Assembly (NCBI GenBank): GCA_963708775.1
Contig: CAVPTI010000015.1
Span: 124,001 to 188,000, forward strand
DNA: 64,000 nucleotides
Source: JAGVSR01 sp963708775
GTDB lineage: Bacteria > Pseudomonadota > Alphaproteobacteria > Rhizobiales > Hyphomicrobiaceae
Direction: 5' to 3'
Numbering within the stretch: the stretch's first letter is position 1; the number at the start of each line of letters is the position of its first letter. This document shows positions 56,810-64,000 of the stretch, piece by piece. The notes under the pieces are model-generated. The model saw only the letters and a list, made by a program, of their open reading frames with translations. It was not told the DNA's origin and searched no databases. The translations under genes and the position numbers were made by a program.

Positions 56810-57985
56810 TCAACTCACGGGCTTCACGACGTCTACTTTGTCGCCCGCCTTCAGTAACGCATTCGGCGAGATGATCACGCGATCCGATAAGGTCAGACCC
56901 GCGCAGACTTCTGCTTCGACCCCAAGGTCCCGGCTGATCTGCACAGGCCGGAACACGATCTTGTCTTCCGCGTCTGCAATTGCCGCAAACTGCTGCCCCT
57001 GACGCACCACCAGCGCATTGCCTGGCACCAGCACGCACGGCGAATCCCGCTCGATGTCGAGCAGCACTTGCCCCGTCAAACCAGCGGGCAGCGTCAGCCC
57101 CGGATTGTCCATGACGAGTTCCGCCCGCATCGTACCCGACACCTGATTGATCGCCTGCGATGTTCGCACCACCTTGGCGTCGAACTGCTGTCCAGGCATT
57201 TCCGCGAACGTCATCTTCGCCGGCGTTCCCGGCTTGACCTTGAGCGCAACCGACTGCGGCACGTCGATTTCGATCCGCAGCTGTTCAAGGCGCGCAACAT
57301 TATAAAAGTAGGATCCCGCCGCTCCGAAATCTCCGTTGACACGATCGCCGCGCTCCACTTGCCGCTCGATGATGACCCCGTCGAAGGGCGCGCAAATCGT
57401 CTGGAAACCTTGCACTTCCTCCAGTCGACGGACTTCGGCGACGGCGGCATCCAGGTCGGCCTTCGCGATCGAAACATTGGCTTCCCGGTCATCCCGCGCC
57501 TGCTCGGGCAAAAACTTCTTCGGCACGAGTTCCTGCGCGCGCCCGTAGGTCACTTCGGCAAGCGACAGCCGCGCCTTCACCTGCTCAACGGCCGCTTTCG
57601 CACGATCGAGTTGCTGTCTGATCTCCGGCGCGTCGATGACCACGAGAACATCTCCGGCCTTCACGCGATCTCCAATCTCGCCGCGCCGCTCAGCTACGAT
57701 TCCGTTGGCCCGGCCGGAAAGTCGGGCCTGCTCAACTGGCACTGTTCGCCCGGGCAACGTGAGGCCGAACCGCCCCGCCGCGGCCTTGGGTTCGATGACC
57801 CGCACACTGCGCAGGGGCGCGGCCGCAGGCTTATCCGTGTTTGCCGTCGCCTTTGCGCCTGGCAACAAGGAACCAGCTAACGTTTGAACCTTCAGAGCGA
57901 AATCGAAATGCCGATCTGCCACGATGGCACCGACCGCGAGTGCAGCCAATCCGATCCCCTTTAACATCATCTTCGGCATGGTCAT
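56810..57985 (-). CDS. RND efflux periplasmic adaptor
   Basis: 391-residue membrane-fusion protein with an N-terminal helix (LKGIGLAALAVGAIVADRHF), a lipoyl domain split by a coiled-coil hairpin (LSGRANGIVAERRGEIGDRVKAG and later FDGVIIERQVERGDRV), and a beta-barrel. No lipobox. It is translated from a start overlapping the stop of the RND pump gene by 4 bases, so the order is pump first, adaptor second, opposite to the usual. Substrate unknown. Confidence 0.9.
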   Translation of the reverse strand: MTMPKMMLKGIGLAALAVGAIVADRHFDFALKVQTLAGSLLPGAKATANTDKPAAAPLRSVRVIEPKAAAGRFGLTLPGRTVPVEQARLSGRANGIVAERRGEIGDRVKAGDVLVVIDAPEIRQQLDRAKAAVEQVKARLSLAEVTYGRAQELVPKKFLPEQARDDREANVSIAKADLDAAVAEVRRLEEVQGFQTICAPFDGVIIERQVERGDRVNGDFGAAGSYFYNVARLEQLRIEIDVPQSVALKVKPGTPAKMTFAEMPGQQFDAKVVRTSQAINQVSGTMRAELVMDNPGLTLPAGLTGQVLLDIERDSPCVLVPGNALVVRQGQQFAAIADAEDKIVFRPVQISRDLGVEAEVCAGLTLSDRVIISPNALLKAGDKVDVVKPVS

Positions 57986-60900
57986 GTTGATCCTGCAGTC
58001 TCTTGAGCATGTGTCACGGCTGGAGCCGGATACACGTGTAAATCGTGCGACGGCGGTGCCGTCTTTCGCTTCACGAGAAGTGCGAAGAGAACCGGCACGA
58101 ACGTCAGCGTCGCAGCCGTCCCGAACACGAGACCTCCCACGACCGCACGGCCAAGCGGCGCATTCTGCTCGCCGCCATCGCCTAGGCCCAGCGCAAGCGG
58201 AATGATGCCGACAATCATGGCGATCGCCGTCATCATCACGGGCCGCAGCCGCGTCTCGGCCGCTTCGATAGCAGCCGTCACCGGATCAACTCCGGCCTTG
58301 AACCGGTCTCGTGCAAAGCTCGTCACCAAAACGCTGTTCGCCGACGCCACGCCGATCACCATGATGATTCCGGTCAACGCCGGTACCGAGAGAGGCGTAC
58401 CCGTCGCCCAGAGCGCAAACAACGCCCCCGAAACAGCGACCGGCTGCGTCCCCATTGCAATCAGTGGCATCAGCCACGACTGGAAGTTGACGACCATGAT
58501 GAGATAGACGAGCACGGCTGCAAGTGCGATCCCGCCAAACATTTCTGCGTAGGCCTGGGTCATTGATTGCGCTTGCCCGGCGACCTCGATGCGGTTGCCG
58601 GGCTTCAGCCGCGGCGTAACTTTCGCGATCGCCTTTTCAACTTCACGATAAACGCTGCCGATATCGCGTCCCGACGCGTTGGCGAGGATCGTCGTCGTCG
58701 GCTGCAGCATATAGCGGTCAATGTTGGCAGGCAGTTGCCGGATTTGAAGAGACGCAATCGACCGGAGTGGCAATGTCGGACCTCCTGCCGCCGGTTGCAC
58801 AGGGATATTCAACAGCTGATCGGTTGATGCCAGCCGCGCAGGCGGCGCCACGATTTGAACCGTATAAGATGCAGAGATTGCCGGATCCGCCCAGAAGTTC
58901 GGCGATACCGTACCGGCGGCTCCTAGCGTCGACAGAACGGCATTCGCCGCATCTTGTGGCGTTACACCAAGCTGCAACGCGCGCACGCGGTTGATCTCAA
59001 GGTTATAGGCTGGCAGATTTCGTACCTGCCGCGTGACCACGTCGGATGCGCCGGGAATTTGCTTAATCGCCTCCGAAAGATCGCGCGCGATCTCTGCATT
59101 GCCGCCCGCATCCCGCCCGATGAGCCTCACCTCGAAATCAGCTTGCGCGCTGCCCGCCAGGGTTTGCGCCGTGGCATCCGCCGGCAGGAAATAGAAGGTC
59201 AGCTTTGGAAAGCGCTCCTGCAACATTCGCCGAATGGCCTCGGCATGTTCCCCCGTTCGCCCAAGCCCCCCCTTGAGCTGAATGAGCATCTCGCCGTCGA
59301 ATGACCCGATCACGCCACTCTGCACCCAGGCAAGGTTGATCGATTCGGGCGCACCGATGTTTTCAGTGATGAACGCAACTTCGGTTTCTGGAATGATCTC
59401 GCGCACGGCGCGCTGCACATCCGCGAACACCGCTGCCGTTTCCTCGAGCCGTGAGCCAGGTTCTGCCCGCAGATAGACCCGGATCATACCCGCATCCGCC
59501 TGCGGAAAGAACTCGCGTCCCATGTTTACGGCCGCGAAAGCACCGAGAGACAACGCAGCAGCAAGGCCCGCAACCGGCAGCGCTTTAAATCGGACAAACA
59601 GCTTCAGGATCGAAACGAGGAGCCGCTCGATAGCTCCAAGCCCCCGGCCCACCACACGCGAGAGGCGCACAAGCCACCCCTGCTCCGCCCCCCCCTGCTC
59701 CAGATGAACGTGATCGTGCTCCTTCAACATCAGAAATGCCAGCGATGGCACGAGTGTTCGCGACAAGACATAAGAGGCGATCATCGCGAAAACGACCGCT
59801 AGGCCCAGCGGGATGAAAATGAAAGCGGCCGTTCCCGTCAGAAGAAACAGCGGCGAAAACACGATGCAGATAGCCAGCGTCGAGACGAACTCCGGAAAAG
59901 CGACCTCCTGCGCACTCTTCAGAATTGCATCATTGAGCCGCATTCCGTTTTCGAGATTGCGATTGATGTTTTCAATCTCGACCAGCGCGTTGTCGACCAG
60001 AATACCGATGGCCAGCATCAGCCCGCCGAGAGTCATGAGATTGAACGTCTGCCCCGTCAGCGCGAGTCCGGCGACAGACGCCAGCAGCGCCAGCGGGATC
60101 GATGTCAATACGATCAGTGACGATCGCCAACTCCCTAGAAAAATCAGCACCACGAACGCCACGAGGGCGGCAACGACGATCGCCTCCTTCAGCACATTGT
60201 CGACGGCGTTCTCCACGAACACCGACTGATCAAAGACGGGTTCGATGGTGATCCCCGGCGGTGCGGAAGCGCGCAGCTCCGGTAGCTTCTCTTTGACTTG
60301 GCGGACGATATCCACCGTTGAGGCGTCACCCAGCTTCAGGATCGCGACGATCACGGCATTCTGCCCATCGAGTCGCGCGATATTGGTCTGAATTGCTGGC
60401 CCGTCGCGGATCGACGCCACGTCGCCCACTCGCACCACCCGCCCGTCAATCGACCGCAACGGCAGGTCTGCAAATTCGGCCACTGTCTCCGGGCTGGCAT
60501 TCGTCGTCACGACGATTTCCCGGTTCTCAACGCGCAGAACTCCTGTCGGCAGGGTCAAGTTCTGCGTGTTGATCGCGCGCGCCACCTCGTTGGGAGAGAC
60601 ACCGTAGGCCTGCAAAGCCTCTGGCTTCAGGTCGATCATGACTTGGCGCGACGCGCCGCCATAGGGAAGCGTCAATCGCAACCCTGGAATGGACTGGATC
60701 TGAGATCGAAGCTGCAGCCGACCGTAATCGAACAACGCACTGGAGTTGAGCGTGTCCGACGCCAGCACGAGTTGCAGCACCGGCACACTCGAAGGCACGA
60801 ACGGAACGATCAGCGGCGGCGAGGTGCCGGGCGGCATGCGGCGCAGGATCGTCTGGCTGACGGAGGTTATCTGGGCGAACGCGGCCGTCACATCGGTGCC

Positions 60901-61194
60901 CGGCTGAAACGTGACGCGAATGATTGCGACGCCTGTCAGTGTTTCCGAACGCACATCGCGAATGTTGTCGACGTTGTTGAGAATGGCGATTTCGCCGAAC
61001 GTCGAAATCTTAGATGCCATTTCAGGCGCGTTGAGGCCGGGATACGTCCAGATGAGATTGATCGCGGGGATCTTTACCGCCGGCAAAATGTCGGTCGACA
61101 TGCGCTGCGCCGACAACGCGCCCGTCAGAAGCAGCAGGATGGCGAGCACCCCGATGCTGTGCCGGTGCGCAAGCGCATAGCGTACGATCCACAA
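57982..61194 (-). CDS. RND efflux transporter, TTG start
   Basis: About 1070-residue inner-membrane pump. I chose the TTG at 61194, which begins the conserved first helix (WIVRYALAHRHSIGVL) and is preceded at 6 bases by GGGGAGGA. The ATG at 61296 would add 34 residues that other pumps lack. Family landmarks are RMSTDILPAVKIPAINLIWTYPGL near the start, the proton-relay aspartate in GILVDNALVEIENI, and FVPVLFALLV at the end. The branch (IPAINLIWTYPGL) resembles pumps annotated as metal or hydrophobic-compound exporters, but this does not settle the substrate. Operon with the adaptor downstream. Confidence 0.9.
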   Translation of the reverse strand: MWIVRYALAHRHSIGVLAILLLLTGALSAQRMSTDILPAVKIPAINLIWTYPGLNAPEMASKISTFGEIAILNNVDNIRDVRSETLTGVAIIRVTFQPGTDVTAAFAQITSVSQTILRRMPPGTSPPLIVPFVPSSVPVLQLVLASDTLNSSALFDYGRLQLRSQIQSIPGLRLTLPYGGASRQVMIDLKPEALQAYGVSPNEVARAINTQNLTLPTGVLRVENREIVVTTNASPETVAEFADLPLRSIDGRVVRVGDVASIRDGPAIQTNIARLDGQNAVIVAILKLGDASTVDIVRQVKEKLPELRASAPPGITIEPVFDQSVFVENAVDNVLKEAIVVAALVAFVVLIFLGSWRSSLIVLTSIPLALLASVAGLALTGQTFNLMTLGGLMLAIGILVDNALVEIENINRNLENGMRLNDAILKSAQEVAFPEFVSTLAICIVFSPLFLLTGTAAFIFIPLGLAVVFAMIASYVLSRTLVPSLAFLMLKEHDHVHLEQGGAEQGWLVRLSRVVGRGLGAIERLLVSILKLFVRFKALPVAGLAAALSLGAFAAVNMGREFFPQADAGMIRVYLRAEPGSRLEETAAVFADVQRAVREIIPETEVAFITENIGAPESINLAWVQSGVIGSFDGEMLIQLKGGLGRTGEHAEAIRRMLQERFPKLTFYFLPADATAQTLAGSAQADFEVRLIGRDAGGNAEIARDLSEAIKQIPGASDVVTRQVRNLPAYNLEINRVRALQLGVTPQDAANAVLSTLGAAGTVSPNFWADPAISASYTVQIVAPPARLASTDQLLNIPVQPAAGGPTLPLRSIASLQIRQLPANIDRYMLQPTTTILANASGRDIGSVYREVEKAIAKVTPRLKPGNRIEVAGQAQSMTQAYAEMFGGIALAAVLVYLIMVVNFQSWLMPLIAMGTQPVAVSGALFALWATGTPLSVPALTGIIMVIGVASANSVLVTSFARDRFKAGVDPVTAAIEAAETRLRPVMMTAIAMIVGIIPLALGLGDGGEQNAPLGRAVVGGLVFGTAATLTFVPVLFALLVKRKTAPPSHDLHVYPAPAVTHAQETAGST

Positions 61195-61636
61195 AAGAGA
61201 TCCTCCCCACGTCCCTGCGGCAGGCAACCCTATCCGGGTCCATTGTTGCCGCTGCCCAAGCCGCTTTAAGTTGGGCCTCATGGCCGAGGCGGCCACCCCG
61301 GTGAATACCGGATCACGGACTAGGCAGCTGCAAAATTCCTATGACGTTACCGTGATTTAGTGGCCGAAGGATCACAAGCTGCGGCGTCCCGCCGCGAGAC
61401 GGATAAAGGTGCACGCTATACCGCCTTGCACTATAGAGGCTGCACCTCGAACGGCCTACACTTCGCTATCCGGAGCGTGAACAGTCATCGGGCGCACCTG
61501 ACGCCCGCGCATGAATTGACCTGCCGTCGCGGCGCACCTACTTTGCGCGGCCGGTTTCGGAGGCGGACCTCCATGGTGGCCCGCGCACAGCACATATCAA
61601 ACGGAGAACCGGCTAATCGCCGGAAGCGCATCGCTC
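61195..61636. promoter_or_regulatory. Intergenic region upstream of lysK with inverted repeat
   Basis: 442 bases between the divergent RND pump and lysK. It holds a short GC hairpin GCGGCG-TCC-CGCCGC (61381-61395) and a longer imperfect inverted repeat, 61407-61447, with arms AGGTGCA and TGCACCT and inner TATA/TATA. A GGAGG-CGGA-CCTCC hairpin is near 61558-61571. The promoters of both genes should lie here; no -35/-10 pair could be fixed. Open frames here look like shadows. Confidence 0.4.
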
Positions 61637-63289
61637 ATGTCCATGCATGCTTCGCCTGCCCAACTCGAGGTCGTCGACGAGGCCCGTGCCTGGCCGTTCG
61701 AGGAGGCCCGCCGCATTGTAGATCGCCTGAAAAAGGTGAAGGGCGGCATGGAAAAGACGGTTCTCTTTGAGACCGGCTATGGCCCGTCAGGCCTTCCCCA
61801 CATCGGCACCTTCGGCGAAGTCGCACGCACCAGCATGGTTCGCCGCGCATTCGAGGCCCTGACCGAGGGTAAGGTCAAGACGCGCCTACTTTGCTTTTCC
61901 GACGACATGGACGGCATGCGCAAGGTGCCGGACAACGTACCCAACCAGGAGATGCTTCGCGAAAACCTGCACCGCCCTCTGACGAGAGTGCCGGATCCCT
62001 TCGGCCAATACGAAAGCTTTGGCCACCATAACAACGCCATGCTGCGCCGCTTTCTCGATACCTTCGGTTTCGAGTATGAATTCGCCAGCGCCACCGACTA
62101 TTACACGTCGGGCAAGTTCGACGAGATCCTTCTTCTCGCCGCCGAGCGCTACCAGAAGATCATGGACATCATGCTGCCGAGCCTCGGCGAGGAGCGTCAG
62201 GCGACCTATAGCTGCTTCCTGCCGATCTCTCCGAAAACCGGCCGTGTCCTTTACGTGCCGATGAAGGAAGTCAACGCCAAGGCAGGAACCATCACCTACA
62301 CCGATGAAGACGGTGACGACGTCACGCTTCCCGTCACCGGCGGCAACGTAAAGCTTCAGTGGAAGCCGGACTTTGGCGCCCGCTGGGCCGCCTTGGGTGT
62401 CGACTTCGAGATGTACGGCAAAGACCACATGTCCAACACCGTCATTTACGACGGCATCTGCAAAGTCCTCGGTGGCGCTCCGCCAGAGCATTTCGTCTAC
62501 GAACTCTTTCTGGACGAAAAGGGGGAGAAGATTTCGAAGTCGAAGGGCAACGGACTCACCATCGATGAGTGGCTCACCTACGCGACGCCGGAAAGCCTCG
62601 CGCTGTTCATGTTCCAAAAACCCAAGTCCGCCAAGAAGTTGCACTTCGACGTCATCCCGCGCGCCGTCGATGACTATCTGCAATTCCTGGGCGCCTATCC
62701 CCACCAGGAACCAAAAGCACAACTCGACAACCCCGTCTGGCACATCCACGCCGGCACCCCCCCCCCGCAATCATGCCCGATCTCCTTTGCCCTTCTGCGC
62801 AATCTCGTTGCCGCTTCGAACGCCGAGAACAAGGACGTGCTGTGGGGCTACATCCGCCGCCACATGGAGGATGCGACGCCGCAGAAATATCCGCTTCTGG
62901 ATACGCTCGCCGGCTATGCCGTCCGCTATTACCGCGACTTCGAGTTGGCCAAGAAGTCCTATCGCGCTCCGGACGATGTCGAACGTGCCGCTCTCACTGC
63001 GTTGTCCGAAGCCCTGGGTCGCGCACCGGCCCATGCGACTGCCGAGCAATTGCAGGGCATCGTCTACGACATCGGCCGGTCAGTGCCTCGATACCACGAC
63101 CTGAAAGCAAAAGGTGCCACTCCCGAACGGCCAGGCGTTTCGAATGCATGGTTTGCGGCGATCTATGAAGTGCTGCTCGGCGAAAGCAAAGGACCACGCT
63201 TCGGCTCGTTTATCGCCCTCTATGGCATTGAGGAAACGCGTGCTCTCATCGCCAAGGCTCTTACGGGCGAAGCCGGCAAGGCCGCATGA
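61637..63289 (+). CDS. lysK: Class I lysyl-tRNA synthetase
   Basis: 550-residue archaeal-type (class I) lysine--tRNA ligase, which alphaproteobacteria use in place of the class II enzyme. The HIGH variant GLPHIGTFGE is at about residues 52-61 and the KMSKS equivalent KISKSKGNG near residue 298. The zinc or anticodon-binding C-terminal helical domain is complete (SFALLRNLVAASNAENKD, WGYIRRHM). It charges tRNA-Lys in the cytoplasm. Monocistronic as far as visible. Confidence 0.95.
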   Translation: MSMHASPAQLEVVDEARAWPFEEARRIVDRLKKVKGGMEKTVLFETGYGPSGLPHIGTFGEVARTSMVRRAFEALTEGKVKTRLLCFSDDMDGMRKVPDNVPNQEMLRENLHRPLTRVPDPFGQYESFGHHNNAMLRRFLDTFGFEYEFASATDYYTSGKFDEILLLAAERYQKIMDIMLPSLGEERQATYSCFLPISPKTGRVLYVPMKEVNAKAGTITYTDEDGDDVTLPVTGGNVKLQWKPDFGARWAALGVDFEMYGKDHMSNTVIYDGICKVLGGAPPEHFVYELFLDEKGEKISKSKGNGLTIDEWLTYATPESLALFMFQKPKSAKKLHFDVIPRAVDDYLQFLGAYPHQEPKAQLDNPVWHIHAGTPPPQSCPISFALLRNLVAASNAENKDVLWGYIRRHMEDATPQKYPLLDTLAGYAVRYYRDFELAKKSYRAPDDVERAALTALSEALGRAPAHATAEQLQGIVYDIGRSVPRYHDLKAKGATPERPGVSNAWFAAIYEVLLGESKGPRFGSFIALYGIEETRALIAKALTGEAGKAA

Positions 63290-63311
63290 TCACGAAGATC
63301 GGAGATTGCCA

Positions 63312-64000
63312 TCACTCGCCTTTAACAAGCGGCGGCATCTGAAAACTCGCCAGAAGAACATTGATCAGATGCTCCGTCCGCCGGGCGATCGTCTGCGCCG
63401 TCCAAACGGTCTCCTTCGCCGCGTCCTGAGCGAGCACGAACGGCGACTGCAACAAAATCTGCCGCTTCTCGTCCCAAGACAGCGTACCAGCCTTTTGGTT
63501 ATCGCGACCTGACAGCAGCACGACATTGCCGAGCTTCTGGTGATGCACGCGGCAGCCTTCCGGATTTCGGAAGGCCGTGAGCCAAGCCTTGCACCCTTGC
63601 GGATTGCGCGGAAGAATGTGCTCGATCGTCACTTCGTCGCGCAGGATCGGACCGGGATCACACCCCAACGACGCGCTGAGCCGCCGCAACAGAACCCCGG
63701 CGTAGTGCTTGGCTGCGAAGTTCGCGCTGCGCAGATTGTAAATCGCATCGGACCGCACTTTTGCTTCGATGAAGAGCCGGTTCATCAACTCCGGCGGCGT
63801 TCCTGCAGCAATCTCGTCCAAGAGACGATGCAGCCGCGTTTCCTGCACACCGGGATCGACGCCGGCGATCTTCGACATCCACACGAGACGATCGAGCCGG
63901 CGCAAGAATTCCAATGTTCCCGCCGCGCGCAGCCCCATGGGTCTTCATCCACAGCAGCATTGCCGGCATCCAACTGTGCGCATCGATCCAGGTCATGAAT
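63312..64000 (-). pseudogene. DUF1524 (GmrSD-like) nuclease, partial, one frameshift
   Basis: C-terminal part of a DUF262/DUF1524 protein whose start lies beyond the window. The nuclease block is VTIEHILPRNPQG (His-Ile-Leu-Pro), followed by LGNVVLLSGRDNQKAG and SWDEKRQILLQSPF, which is the DUF1524 pattern of GmrSD-type modification-dependent restriction proteins. Near 63940 (run of G) the frame slips; upstream in the other frame DAHSWMPAMLLWMKTH continues the family sequence before TLEFLRRLDRLVWM. Full proteins cut modified foreign DNA and are defence genes; only about a third is visible here, so the biological role is inferred. Confidence 0.72.

Noticed and set aside
61381..61395. GCGGCG hairpin upstream of lysK as a terminator
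   Set aside because: No T run and no gene ends nearby; reported only as part of the intergenic description.
61360..61770. Open frame overlapping the start of lysK
   Set aside because: No recognisable domain, no ribosome site, and it overlaps a confidently assigned gene in another frame.
1..64000. CRISPR array or insertion sequence
   Set aside because: No regularly spaced repeats of 25-40 bases and no transposase-like protein were seen in either strand.

Overview
The window looks like chromosomal DNA of an alphaproteobacterium, most likely of the order Hyphomicrobiales. This rests on a class I (archaeal-type) lysyl-tRNA synthetase, a GcrA-type cysteine/histidine domain, a bactofilin, a DUF188 protein, TAXI-type solute binding, and moderately GC-rich codon use. 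A member of the Hyphomicrobiaceae is plausible, but that is inference. I saw no tRNA, rRNA, CRISPR array or insertion sequence.

Layout. 0-6 kb: end of an RND pump, a patatin-like phospholipase, a GntP-type permease, an AI-2E family permease and a membrane metallophosphoesterase. 6-11.5 kb (minus): an Mrp-type cation/proton antiporter operon ordered E-F-G-B-C-D-D', without a full-length MrpA. 12-18.5 kb: a phytate-phosphate locus with a secreted beta-propeller phytase divergent from a TonB-dependent receptor that is followed by its own exbB-exbD-tonB. Pho-box-like direct repeats lie on both sides of the divergent region, and the block ends inside a truncated DUF4105 gene. 18.5-23 kb: secreted EF-hand protein, secreted alpha/beta hydrolase, exported protein, YhiN-type flavoprotein. 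22.5-28.5 kb: TetR regulator divergent from an efflux operon (adaptor, NAD-dependent reductase, RND pump), with two palindromes between. 28.6-38 kb: mixed housekeeping and envelope genes (bestrophin-like membrane protein, bactofilin, L,D-transpeptidase, TAXI binding protein, RsgA lacking its zinc domain, GcrA-like miniprotein, transglutaminase-like protein, YaiI, glycoside hydrolase). 38-41 kb: a type I secretion HlyD/ABC pair without a visible substrate. 41.4-56.8 kb: a type II secretion system (G, O, K, D; N, M, L; E, F, H, I, J). A Tat-exported multicopper oxidase and a SCO1-cytochrome c fusion sit in its middle. 56.8-61.2 kb: a second RND pump and adaptor. 61.6-64 kb: lysK and the end of a DUF1524 (GmrSD-like) nuclease gene.

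The most interesting system is the type II secretion cluster built around the multicopper oxidase/SCO-cytochrome pair. It suggests an extracellular or surface metal-oxidising enzyme exported by Tat and then by its own secretion machine. The second is the self-contained phytate acquisition locus.

An important caveat is that about 24 single-base frameshifts interrupt otherwise well-conserved genes. About 17 of them fall between 44.7 and 56.7 kb, and several sit in short homopolymers. This looks more like sequencing or assembly error than gene decay, so genes marked pseudogene for this reason may well be intact in the organism.
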